From the NCBI RefSeq assembly GCF_018139145.2, contig NC_059471.1, positions 69,127,520 through 69,191,519 of the forward strand: DNA of 64,000 nt, written 5' to 3'. Numbering within the stretch: position 1 is the first letter of the stretch; each line of letters starts with the position of its first letter. The notes beneath the pieces were generated by a model, which searched no databases, had not been told where the DNA came from, and worked only from the letters and a program-made list of their open reading frames with translations. The DNA comes from Gymnogyps californianus. Lineage: Eukaryota > Chordata > Aves > Accipitriformes > Cathartidae. Shown piece by piece: positions 28,892 to 41,352 of the stretch. A program made the position numbers and the translations under genes.

Positions 28892-30257
28892 GTAAGCAGC
28901 ACTGTGTCATTGCATCAAATGCAGCCCTCAGTTTTTCCTTCTTTTATTTTTAAGGATTCTGCAGAATTAGTCAGGGTACTGACTCAGGATGTGGAGATGC
29001 CCAGTTACCACTTACAGGCCAGATTCCTTACTCTGACCAGTGGCCTGCTTTGTGCCGTCGTTTTACTCTGCTTCTCCTAAACCACAGCCAGGGAGCAGGT
29101 CACAACAACCTGCTGATCTCTCTGCCACCGCCTTTTTTCCTGAAGAATACACAGCAGTAGCCTCCCCTCACACAACTGGACATAAGCCCAGCACACATAT
29201 TGGACACCCCCATTTTGGCCACATGATGATGTGTTACCAGTTACACAGGAGAAGGCTTACAGCTCACAGGTCATGACTTCCTGAAGTTTCAGCAACTTAC
29301 TGCAGTGAGAAAGTATGTTATAGCAGCCATGCATCCAAAGAGTGCCTGAAGCACAAGTCAGCAGTTGAGAATGCAAGTTTCCGTTATCCCTCTGACAGTA
29401 AATTCAATTTCTGAGGAGTACAACTGTCAAAACCTTGCTTATGAGCTAGTTTCAAACCCAGTTTTATAAACATACATATATACACACACACGAGGTTTGT
29501 AGTTCTAGTCAAAACATTTAAGTAAATCCAAGATGTCACATGCTTTTCTTTTGAGATAAATGCTTTAGCTTACCAAGCACCCTGATCTTCATCATCATAA
29601 ACCAGCACACTCTCTAGCAATAATGGAACAGACCTTTCCAGATCCTATACAAATCCAGGGCTGGCAGAATATGCCCTTCAGTAATCTTCAGGGAGAACTA
29701 AGAAAAAAAAAACTAATACTCTGTTTAATCTTGAAAAACAAATTCAGAGATCAAATATAAAGAGAGGTCTAACCCTCTTTCAACAGCATTTTTGGGGCTG
29801 GTATGTGATAACTTGAGAAATAATGGTATGAGACAAGAGCTACTGATTTTGGTGCAAGATAGAGAATTCAAAATCAGCCTCTTGGGAAAATCTGGATCCC
29901 CCAACTACCTGCTGCTTCAGGGAAAGGATCTCTCTCACATCACCTGCCACAGCTTGCTTGCATGAGAGGCAGATATTTAACTTGCATATAGGAACACGTC
30001 TGTTAAGATGTCTGTATTTCACATTAAAAAAAATATCAGGCTACAGGTAAATTTTAAAGTTAGTAGGAAGAGGTGGAACAAGCGGTCACAAGGAAAAGAC
30101 GTGCTAAAAAGAAATGCAAGGACTCAAACTAGTGAGGAAAAAAACTAGTGTGGAAAAAAAATAGTGTGAGTAGCAATGACAGTAGCAGGGGACCTGCCAG
30201 AAGGGTTATGCATACAGCTGCTGAATCAAAAAAATGGAGTAGGATCATTTTAAAGAA

Positions 30258-30280
30258 GGGGGGGGGGTGGGGTGGGGTGG
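30258..30280 (+). repeat. G-rich run, strong quadruplex motif
   Basis: Ten G, then T, four G, T, four G, T, two G. The G10 run can supply two of the four needed tracts, so a quadruplex with one-base loops is possible. It lies in noncoding DNA. Confidence 0.75.
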
Positions 30281-33200
30281 TGATGGAGCAGGTAGAAAAT
30301 AAGCTGCACAGAGGCTCTATTATGGGGAACAACTAAGAGCAGCTGACACAGACAACAGCCTCCAAAATAAGGATGGATGAGAGCTGCAGGGGATCCGTGA
30401 AACAAAAGGGTGTGAAGAGAGAGCACAAAGGAAAGCCGGGGTTAAACCCAGGAGACTGCAAGGACCCTGTGATGTCTTAAAATGAGACTCTCAAAATCAA
30501 GGAAAGACTGTAAAAGGTTTGTATCTGTATGTATGGTATTCTATGCTTTGTCTTACTACTGGCTTAAAAAATAAATAACAGGACAAGCTCATTTTCTCAG
30601 TCCTCTCTGCTTAATACAATTCAAGCTTTGTTACTACAGTGCAAACAGTAACTGTAATCCAAGATTAATTAACCGAGTTATTAGAAACAGAATTCCACAG
30701 CAAATATACCACACTAACCTTTAAATATTTTCTGTTCTGTGGAACTCACCAATTTCAGCAGTTATCCAGAGTGCCCCTGGGTAACACACACACAACCATT
30801 TGCCAGATACGAAATGAGATGAACTGTGTGTACAGTCTCTTCCCATTCATTAAAAGGCAGTATTTCAGCAAGCGGAACTGTTTTTTAATATCATAATGCA
30901 TTTGATGTAATACATACCATTTGAATATGATGTTATATGGAATACATTAAGAGCACTACTGAAAATACACACGTTTACAGTTTTAGCTGTATTTCTACTA
31001 CACACCAATTCTAACACAAACAACGAATCATTTAAAGTTCCCTCAAAGCCTCCACACCAGAAGAACTGCCTTCCAGCCATTATCAAATGGAGGAACAAGC
31101 CTTCAACTGATTTTATAAGTGACCTACGCCAATGCTGGCTGCATGCCTGCTTCTGCAAAGCACCAGCTCAAGCAGTCAGCCCTAAAGAGCTACAAAACAG
31201 GCACGGCACCCCTCAGAAACCTGAGGGGAGGGGATCTCCAGGAGGCATTGGCAAGTAGGAGATGACAACAGCTCCTTTATGGGACAGTTACATCTTGGAG
31301 TAACTCAGTGACATGGGCCTCAGCTGCTAATCTGCTTCCTCCTTCAGGAGGGTTTGGGATCACTGACCCGCCCCTGCGCCGATACAGCCCTATCGCACTA
31401 CACAGCGCTGGCACACGGACTGCTCCCAGTCCCCGCACCCCATAAGCCTCAAGCTGGCTTTCTCCAACCTATGCCTCTACGGACAACACTCACCTGAGTC
31501 ATGAACGCTTTCAGCATCTCCGGATAACCTCCCTGTGATGTAGCTTAGCTGCATAAGCTATCGCGAAGTTTCTCAAGATCATATTCTAAGCCACACCAGT
31601 CGTCCCTCAGAAGTGCAGTGCATATTCAAATCTTCTAACTGAAACTGGTGTAACGCAGGGATATGTTTATTTAGAAACCCCAGAAACAGAGGCTCAATTA
31701 CCAGTTCTGCCAGTGGCATTCCTCTGAACACTGCTCAAGACACGAAGGTTGGTCACCGAGTGTTTTGTACTCAGTTCACGAATACACTTGGGCACAAGCT
31801 TAACCTTAGCTTACTCATACACATCTATTTTATATATATAGCTTAACTCATAGCTATGTTCATGAGCAACAGGCTAGATTCTCTTTAGCAGGCAAAGCTT
31901 TTTTTGGCTCAGAAAAACTGACACGCTGGATGAGAAGACAGCCAAAGTCCATACTGGCTATCAAACCACAAAACTACTTCCACCAGGAAAAACGTGGTCA
32001 TCGTTTTATTTTTACTGAACTGAATTTTCATGTATTGATGAAAGCTGTACAGTGTTCTCTGACGAGGAATCCATACGGATTGCAGTTAAAGTATACTGCA
32101 AAGGCCATCTGTGGGCCATAACAGGTACCGTTGATATCTACAAACCTGAGTTGCACCTGAAGCTATCAAAAGCTGGAAAAAATTATAGACAAGTGATTCT
32201 TAATAATCTACTTTGATATTATTAGTAAACAAAAGCATGCCTGTATTTTCATGCAAAGAACTAAAATTAGTACAAAGAGAAACAGAAAATTGTAGTAGAA
32301 AATCTAAAAAAGAAAGTACTAAAATTGCATAATTCAGGGAAGATCAATTTATTTGGGGGGTATACCTGTGGTTATGGGGGCGTAAGAGTTCTTCCCTACT
32401 GTCCACAATTACAAGTTAGAAAGTACTATGCCACTAGCACAACATAATGGGCAGTATTCTGTAAAATCATTTCTTATACTAAATGTCTGTAAATATATTT
32501 ACGTAATGCTAAAGTTGCATTCAAAGGCTTAAAATCAACACTTTAGGCACCTGGGAAAATTGACATAATTACAGGAAACTTTTTTAAGGGAAAGGAATCC
32601 AGACATCCACTCAGTACATATCTTTCATTCTCTTAGTTACTGTCAGAATCAAAATTTCCCGTAACTAACTCACATGAATCACTAAGAATAGGTATTGTTT
32701 TCCTTGGGTTTAAACTCCTCAAAAATCAACAACTACAAACATGCTGATCCACAGAAAAATACCAAGAAACATTCTGATACAGCATTGCAGACAGTTCCAT
32801 CAAGTTGAAATGTCTGTGGTGCTTTTTCCTCTTGCAATGAGGAAGAGGATCAGTCTTTCAGAAGCTGTGAGCAGATCCCCAGTCTCGCAACATGAGGAGC
32901 GCATTTACCTCATGGTTGTTCTGAGCACCTTTACAGACTAGGCTTTCCACCAAACGTTGTGGCAGTTTGGCAAATCTACTGAGTACTAAGACACTGATAA
33001 CTTTGCTTGTACCTGTTTGCTTCCGATCTCATCAAGCAATCTCCCTCCTGTGTACAGAGGTATCCCGGAAGAACCAAACAGTACATTCCATAAAGGTGTA
33101 TGAAGTCTTAAAAAAATTATACTATTAAAGAACATTTCCCAGAAGATTTTATCTAAAATACAAAAAAGAACTGCTCAAGGCACTTATTAATATTGCAATC

Positions 33201-33510
33201 ACTTTTGAAAATATTCTATTGTGAAAATATAAGATGTGATTTATTTTTTGATTCAGAGACTGTAAGTGAATGAGGAACAAGTTCAAAAGTACAGAATATC
33301 ACTACATACAATATGATGTTCTAAAATAGGTTAAACGCTTTTCATATGGTTTCAGATTTGCAACAACCGAATTATTGCAATAAATTGCCAGAACATTAGA
33401 CTTCATCTGTAACTCCATACTAATTTAATTGCAGAAATTACAGATTTTTTTTTTTTTTTTTAAAAAAAGGGCTGCTTTCCCTATAGTTCTCTTCCTTTAA
33501 GAAAAAAAAG

Positions 33511-33530
33511 GAGAGAGAGAGAGAGAGAGA
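33511..33530 (+). repeat. (GA)10 microsatellite
   Basis: Ten uninterrupted GA units are flanked by A-runs on both sides, 50 bases downstream of a T17 run (33445-33461). Likely length-variable between individuals. Confidence 0.9.
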
Positions 33531-34030
33531 AAAAAAAACCAAAAACAAACAACTGAAAAAAGCCAGCTTGCCCAGCTAGATAAAAGATGAGCTGGCAGAT
33601 CTTGACAACCACATACTAATTACACTGTAGTTCTGACTCAACAAAATCCTATAAAGACACATTATTGTCCACAGTTCAGTGAAGTTTAAGAACATTTTGA
33701 GTGCAATTTGTGAATATTTACTCTGTTGCCAATTACATTTCCTTTTCAAAGGGCAAAAGGTTTACTATGTTCTGGTTCAACAAAGCATTTCAAGTGTAGG
33801 CTTTACTGAACCTACACCTATGTATTCATTTCCTTTCGGGAAAGACATTAGAATGCTCCATGTTTTGCAGGATCACATCTTTACGAAGTTGAATATAGTC
33901 CATCAGAAACATGCACACAAAGCATGGAAAAAAGACATAAAATATTAATACAGAAGTTAGATTTAATTTTGTTACTGAAATTAAGTGTTGTCTAATTGGA
34001 CACAGCAAGTATTCTGGATACCCATACTTT

Positions 34031-34088
34031 AAAAAAAGGGGGGGGGGGGGGGAGAAGGAAAAAAAAAAAAAAGGAAATGAAAAAAAGA
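34031..34088 (+). repeat. Polypurine tract with G15 and A14 runs
   Basis: An A7 run leads into 15 consecutive G (34038-34052), then GA-rich sequence, then 14 consecutive A (34059-34072) and more purines with one T. Such tracts can form triplex or G-quadruplex structures and are also common sites of sequencing error. No function is evident. Confidence 0.85.
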
Positions 34089-34454
34089 CACCCCCCTATA
34101 CCCCCCGCCAACTGGGACATCCAAATAGTTCTTCCTCTCCTCCTTTCAGTGAGCTATTTTCTATTAATTGCCTTTTTGGGAAGTATATAAAATCTTCACC
34201 TGCTGTAAACACCTTCACTTTGGGCATGTTTGGTTCCCCTCCCTCCTTCTTGTTTTAAAGGGTAGAAGAAAAAATGACTCAATAAGCCAAAAATCACAGA
34301 AATAAGTTCAACAAATAAAGGTGACACTAAATCCATAACCCAGATTCCAAACACCTATTTCCTTGAACAAAGCAGTGGATTTTTTTTTTTTAATTATTTT
34401 CACTGAACATTTAACTGAAAACTATTATAAAAAAGGACAAGAAAGAGATTCCAA

Positions 34455-34482
34455 AATATAAAACTCTTTAGAGTTTTATATT
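34455..34482. repeat. Hairpin: 13-bp perfect inverted repeat with a 2-base centre
   Basis: The arm AATATAAAACTCT (34455-34467) is followed by TT and then by its exact reverse complement (34470-34482). With only two central bases it would extrude as a cruciform rather than form a usual RNA hairpin. It is too short to be a microRNA precursor. Confidence 0.6.
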
Positions 34483-36095
34483 ACACATTTGAAATAAATA
34501 CAAAATTTGGGCCAGTCAGTAAAATACAAGCTTAATTTTGAGTAGAAATTTTAGTAGAAAAATTAGAATAATTTTACTGTGATTAAGTCTACAGTTTGAC
34601 GAATCATTGGCTTTAGGATTGTGTGTTTATTTTGGTTTTATATTAACAGCCCTTTCAAGAATATTTTTATTTTGCTACCTACACAACACACAAAAAGTAT
34701 AAAGAAAAAACTTACTGGAGTTTCTACTCCAGAAAATTATTACAAAAGATTTCTCACTATTAGTCTTTAAACACAAATACAAAATGTTCAGGGCTATACT
34801 CTGATCTGTTGGAAAGGCCAGGGTTATAAATTTGTCCATTACATTTAAAGACATATATCAGATAATTTGAAAACGTAGTGCAAAAGCCAACTGTAGCATC
34901 TCAGAGTTTCTATCCTAGTACTTCAAAATTTCCTTTTCAGCTTGAAGGAAACTGAATCATTTGCAAAAACATATGTAGATGTTATACTTAAGACTGGATT
35001 GCATTTTTAATTCTAACTGGTTCACCTGCACTTTATTAAACAAATTAAGTCTAATTTCAACATCTGATAACACTTCATCGAAGAAGTATTTAACATAACT
35101 CACAATAAATATCAAGGCACATGAGGACTTCATACACTGCTTTCCATTTGAAGGCTCCAAAATGTCAATAATTAGCCCTCATAACTTCCTTCTGAAGAAG
35201 GTAACATTATTTTTATTTTATAAACAGAGAATTTGAGTAAGAAATAATAAATCCACCTGGTGAAGTAATGAATGAAACTAAGATTCCCAGTTTTCTGCTC
35301 TGTGCTGCAGCCACTACAATGCTGAAAGTTCATTCAGTGTTCTGCCTTTTTGCTTTTATTTTTTGGTACCGTTGTAATGAGGTTTCATTTTATTAAAAGT
35401 TTTGTTAATAAATCTCTACTAAGCCACAGAGATCAACTACAGTTACTAGAAACAGACAACAGGGTATATGAATTAACAGAAAGAAGACAGCCAGACTCTA
35501 CCACAAAATGAATCCTGTGGAAAACATCAGCTTCATTAGGTTACTTCAGGTCTTCAGAGCCAGCCCAGGAAGATACTCTAGATATACTGAATGCAATTCT
35601 GTTGTACTCTCACAGAAAACCCACAAGCCTTCTTTCCTCTCAATACTTTATAAGCTATTACTTAGTTTTTAGAATTCAATCAAAGAATAACATTAAGCCT
35701 GCTCCACCACAGTCTATGGATGGCCGCTACTCCTCCATACCTCCCACACCACCATGTTCTGCCTACAGCGCCTTCTGGGGAAAACGTCCAAAGTCAAAGC
35801 AGCAGGTAACAGGAGACAGGAGCCAAAAAACAGTGGTAGCAGTATCTAGTGCTTAATTAATAGTCTGAGTCTATCCTTTTTTCTTGCCTTTTTTTGAAAG
35901 TAAGAGCTAAAACAGATTTGTCTCAGATCACTGAAGGAAAAAGACTTGCTATTTAATCATCCATCCAGCAGTTTAAAAAAAAAAAAAAAAACCACACACA
36001 AGTACTACACTACATAAAAGCAAAAACCAAGCAATACATCCAGTTCACTTGTTATCTTTAGTTACGAAAATAACCACTGAACTTGAACCACTCAC

Positions 36096-36165
36096 CTTTG
36101 GCACACTGTTAAAAGGATCCAGGCAGTGAAAGGCAGGACTCTCCAACAGTTATGCACACCACTAT
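36096..36165 (-). other. Candidate noncoding 5' exon of NCK2 (70 nt)
   Basis: Reading the minus strand, a strong acceptor (TGTTGTTTGTTGTTTCAG, ending at 36166) is followed by 70 nt ending in GCCAAAG and then the donor GTGAGT at 36095-36090. Both sites match consensus well, and the interval contains no ATG, as suits a 5' UTR exon. The NCK2 coding exon begins only 16 nt before its start codon, so upstream leader exons on this strand are required somewhere to the right. The location and strand fit. No coding frame is implied. The assignment to NCK2 is inference from position. Confidence 0.4.
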
Positions 36166-36604
36166 CTGAAACAACAAACAACACATAGTTTAGTTTCAGC
36201 ACTAAACTTAGAAGACCTTTAGCTAGGTAATTTAGTTTTCATACTATCAAAATCTCCTAAGAGATGCTGAACAGCAGGCAGAACGGCTCTAACTTGATCC
36301 ACCTGTTTAGCATAAATAGAATCCACCTTCATATTTAACTTTTCTCAATGAATACAAGATCAATTTAACCACAGACAATCCAAACCATCTAAGAAAGAAA
36401 GCAACTACAAACCCAGCCACCACAATATAGAGAAAAATCAGTCAAGAAATGGAATTAAAAATTCAGCCCAGTTTTAGGAAGATTACATTTTAAAAAGCAC
36501 CATTATTTACTGTTTCCTTCACTTTTACATTAGTCAGTTTAACTTGCCCATACTTCCTCAGAAAAGGGAAATGCTGTGACATGTGGAAAACTGAGGTACA
36601 TCAG

Positions 36605-36980
36605 CAAAAGCATAGCCAGCGTTTTGTGGGACACGACTATTTCCACCCAGGAGGCACTCACACACATTTGGATGTGTAATCCAGCTGGATTACTACTGCA
36701 TGTGGTTTGGGGCCCTCTGGCACAAGAGATACTGACCCAACAAGAGCGAGCTCTGACAGAGGCGGTGAAGCTGGTCATAGGGCTGGAAAACTCTGTTAAG
36801 GGAAATTCTGGGAGCCACGAGGGTGGCTAAGCACAGCCACGTGCCCCCTAGAAGTGATGGACCTCTTCCTGGGAGAGTCTCAAATTCTCCTGGACATGGC
36901 CCCCGCTGCGGCCTTAGCCCTGCCGGGAGCTGGACAGCACAAGCCTCCAGAGGTCCCTCCCGGCCTCCATTGCTCTGTTA
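36605..36980 (+). mobile_element. CR1 retroposon, degraded 3'-end fragment
   Basis: The plus strand follows the order of the avian CR1 3' region as I know it. It begins with an AGCATAGCCAGC segment near 36609 and continues through GGTTTGGGGCCCTCTGGCACAAGAGATACTGACC-type sequence (about 36700-36740), AGAGCGAGC and GGGCTGGAAAA (to 36795), and GAGGGTGGCTAAGCAC (about 36819-36834). It ends with CTCCAGAGGTCCCTCCCGGCCTCC near 36945-36968. Several stretches between these landmarks are missing or heavily changed, so the copy is old and internally deleted. It has no intact reading frame and is not active. Boundaries are approximate, by eye. Confidence 0.7.
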
Positions 36981-39803
36981 AGTATTTCTAGCCACAAAAG
37001 TAACCTTTCAGAAGAGAATTCAAAGTATTTAAACATTTGTTTCTTTTTTTTAATGACGCTTCTAACTCCATAGGATGTCTGACAAATTCAGGCAGCGTAA
37101 ACCCATTAAGGTCCAATTCAAAGAGAAGGAAAAAATTCTGAGCATCTTCCTGCACTGCAGCCCCTACCTCATAAGGACGATATATTACAACTCCTACTCA
37201 ACCCGAGGCCGCTCACGCACAAGTGTTTCTGTTCAAAGTCTTCTCTGAACAGATTCCAACCAGCTGCCACTCTACAAAAGCATCCTATGAAGAAACTCAA
37301 TTAAAAAGAGCAATTCATCCAATGATCCCATGCATTATCATGAAGGGGGGGGAGGGGAAAGCATTGACAAAGCTATTATAACACCTTACACAGATGTTTA
37401 AAAGTGAGATTTAGACTTCCATCCATTAATAAGTGGAGTAATAGAACTACTAAAACCACAGTTTGACAAACATTTAAGCATAAACACACTGTTAGGGGGT
37501 AAAGCACAAGAAAGTCCCTGCCCCTCAGCTCCCCAGCAGCTGCAAGGGGAGCCAGAGCATTGCTAGCCCTCCTGAAAAACACACAAGGAAAAAAAACAGA
37601 GGCGGGCAAATGGTGAGGAAGTGTTATTCAAACAGAAGAGCCTCCTGATCCAGTTCAGCACCTGAACGAAGATATGCCTGTGACAGCAGAGAGCAGATGG
37701 GACTGGAGGGTGCCCTACCCCCTTCTCCTCTGCCAGGGTGCTGGCTGGAACACGTGCTGCCGGGAACGCCTGCTGCCCCACCACCCTACCTGGGTTTTGA
37801 GCTTTCTGCAGACACAGACCGCAGGCAACCACACTTTGCTATATCGATTTTCCTACCCAGTTACAGACCTTAACTGTGTTCTCACTGAAAACTGCTCTAT
37901 ATTTGAAATTATAGGACAGATATCAAGTAAATGGGAAAGATACTTTAATAAATGCAGCAGCATTAAAACCCTGAGGCAGGGCAGATCTATTTTCCTACTG
38001 GCTGAATGTTTTGTAGTACATGTTTTTCCCTTGTCAATAATGCAAGAACACTTTTAATATTAAGGGGAAAAAGTGAGAAAATAAAAGTCACTTCATTTTT
38101 TGTTACAAGATCTTCTGAACAGTACTATCTTTCCCCTTCCTACCTCACAAATCATCTACTGCCCATTACCATCCACCACTGAACTACTGTACCAAGCTTC
38201 TGATTTTGTTTGGGTTTTTTTTGTTTTGTTTCTTAAAGAAAAACCCAACACCTCTCTCAATTATTGCTTCCACCTTCACAAATGCACATTTGCATATAGA
38301 ACTTGCGTTTGAAAGTGAGCTGAAAAACAGTACTGTTAATTATCAATACCTGAAAAACTAACCTTGTATTTATTAGTCAATTGGAGAGGAAGTACAGTTG
38401 GGGAAAATAAGAGTCCAAATTCCATCTAAACACATAAGAAAAGAATGAGTAATGTGTTTATCTCAATATAACAATGCTAACTTCCTTCTGTACAGCAAGA
38501 ATTGTTTTATTTTCACAGCTCAATTAACATACATTAAAAGTAGCTCAGAACGTTAATTGTGATAGTGCAAAGAGTCATAGGAAGAAGATGCACACGAAAA
38601 CCTCATTCCTACCAACACTTTGATTGAAATAAAACTCCGTTAATCTAACAGACACACGAGCGCAAGATGTAGACTAGTCTCTGTCCTCTCTGGGCTCAAT
38701 TCTGTTGCAATGTGACCTCCTTTTCTATTTTTCTCCTGGTAAAAATCTTCACTTTGCTATGGAAGGGCCAGGGGAAGTTTTCTGCTACCAGTCACGCTAA
38801 GAGTCACTTCCACAGAAGAGTAACCAATTTCCATCACACACCCCCGCGGCCCAAAGCCTCGCCTGCAACATTGTGACTTGCAGAGTGACTCAAACTCAGG
38901 ATGGAAACCTGGACCGCAAACAATTCGCTTATACTTTAAATATGTTCCTTGAAACAATCTTTCAGTTATAGAAGTTCAAGATCTTTCTTCTCAAAGGGCA
39001 GTAAATGGAAACAGTGGTTAGGGTTTGGGGCTACCTGCCCCAGGCGCAGGGTTTGCACCGTAGGTGGGATTTTCTGGTTTGACTGCTGTGTTCTACCAGC
39101 CAGGACTCTAGCTGTATTTGATAGCAAAGCCAGGCTGGAGAATTAATAGTTAAACTTTGAGAGTACAAAATAACTTCCATCAACCTTCAAAAGCCTTGGA
39201 GCACTCATGGCAAACGCTTACTGTCCACCCAAAAGACAAACTGGCGCAACATTAGAAAACTTGGGAAATGAAGTCAACAACTTTTTTGAAAGGCAGCAAG
39301 GCAAACGGAGGCACAGAGCTGCGTAGTCGTGTCCCATGGCATCACCAGTGCCCATCACTTCTGTACCATCTAGTGTGACGTCCATTTGTCATATCTCAAT
39401 CCTAATACCAGTACTACTGCAGTAATGTCAGCCCTGCTGCATGCAAAACGCCACGGTTCCTTACCACTCATGAATGCCTTCATAACCTATGCTTACAGTG
39501 ATGCCCAGAGCAGAGGAACAAAAGATGACAACAAGGAACAGGAATGGCAGAGTATAGGAATTGGATGAACACGTGATTATAAACATGCAAGGTAGAAACA
39601 CAAATTTGTCTATGTTTGAACAGCAACCTCAGTCATTCTCGTTTGTTTTCTAGACCAAGGTCTTCTGAACACAAGGACAAGTCCCGCAGTAAAAAGCACT
39701 TTTGAATAGTCAGAAATAAAAGTTTGAACTTGATGCTTGCAAACAAGCACCAGAAGATAAATATCAGTAACATCTAATATAATAAGTACCTTATATTTAA
39801 CTG

Positions 39804-39823
39804 TGTAATCTTTAAAGATTACA
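39804..39823. repeat. 20-bp perfect palindrome
   Basis: TGTAATCTTTAAAGATTACA equals its own reverse complement over all 20 bases; the next pair outwards does not match. It sits in noncoding AT-rich DNA. It could be a dimeric factor site or chance. Confidence 0.6.
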
Positions 39824-41321
39824 ACCTTAAGAATAAATTAGTGCTCTTGCAACGATTACATTACAAGAAACATCCAGTTATTAACCACCTTTCCTTTCAC
39901 TAATAGCTCTAATGTGCCCCATTTTCTTTATCCCCATGGCTAAAATCCAGATTCAGCCTTACAATGACTATTTCAATGACAATTCTCTCAGGCTCTCTTC
40001 CCAATACCCGACCCACCTCCTATTTAAATTCTGACATGAAATAGCTAAAATAATCTCTTTGATACTTAATATGCTAATACACAAGAATGACCTGACTATA
40101 AACCTGTACTGCACAGAGTGGGAATTTTAACTCCAATGGTAAGGCATTCAAGTGACTCCGATAACTATGATAAAATTCAACAATGGACATATTACTGGTG
40201 ACCTTCTGGAGAACAAACGAAAAGCATCACATTAATACAAATTCTCCTGTGGAGAAGATCAAGCTGGCAATCTGCCCATTCATTACACCATCTAGCTCCA
40301 CTCCAACATTAAATATTGCCTTCCTTTGTAATTGACTGAAATACACTGGAGCAATTGCAGGTAACCACTTTGGGCTATTAAAGTATTCCATTAAGACTTC
40401 TCCATTAGGCAGATATTTCAAATGAAGTTACATCAAAATAGGCTATGTTCAAAATATTTTAACTATGCAGACAATTGGGCAAGCACAATCCAGTTCCATG
40501 GAGCAGCAGACAGTCTAAGCACTCAAAAGCTCCATGCCTGAATTGCTTAAAGGGAAAAGAAACCCACCAAGTTTATTCAAGACTCTAGTATATGCTTAGT
40601 ATTTTAACCTCCTAGTCATACACATCCTCACAAAACTCACTTAATATTACCTTCTTCTAAAGCTAAGAAAATGGTAATGTTAAAATACACAACTATTCTT
40701 TAACTCTGATAAGTCAAGGCATTCATCGAATACTACATTTTAAAACTAAGTATGAAACACAGGGAGAAAACAGAAAGCAAGACTGGATTCACATCGTAGT
40801 TAAGGTTTCAAAAAGGCAGTAAATCGCAACGTTGCATTACAATGTGTATAACATTCTGAAAACAAACAAAAAAAATAAAATCCTTGCATGCTATATACTC
40901 TACACAACTAAGCTTTTCTTCTCTTAAGATTGTGGTTCCTTAACAGCAAGGAAGCAAGTGAAATGGGGCACAAGAACAGGTTCACTGCCTCGCATGCAGA
41001 AAAGACTGCCAGATACTTAAAACGCTGGAACAGATTTAAGTCTGTATGCCAGCCGTGAAAATGAGACTTGCCCTTGAAGCAAACACAAACTTCTATGTTT
41101 AAATGGGCTTTTTTTAAGCGGTCCAGGTTTGGAGCCATCACCAGAGGCTGTAAGGGTTAGTCTAAGAAATTCGGGTCTCTTCTGAACAGTGCATGGGCAG
41201 GAGGTTGTATATCTTCTCTGTGCACCTATCTGGCATGCAAGAGCTATAGTACACCTCCCGGCCATGCTGTCTGTATCAAAGAGGGAGCGATTAGACATGT
41301 ATCATTGGTTGCTCAAACAAC

Positions 41322-41352
<31 letters not shown>

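Larger units (their letters stand above)
14127..36095 (-). other. Noncoding sequence upstream of the NCK2 first coding exon (probable 5' intron)
   Basis: About 22 kb between the NCK2 acceptor at 14127 and the candidate upstream exon at 36096. If that exon is real this is an intron; otherwise it is 5' flank or a larger intron. No coding exon is recognised. It holds homopolymer runs (T22 at 14933-14954, A20 at 19609-19628, A19 at 21885-21903, T17 at 33445-33461), a G/T-rich tract at 17108-17190, G-rich runs at 24052-24066 and 30258-30280, a (GA)10 repeat at 33511-33530, a purine tract at 34031-34088 and a 28-bp hairpin at 34455-34482. Two possible small exons (14961-14998 minus, 28833-28891 plus) are listed separately with low confidence. 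Confidence 0.6.
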
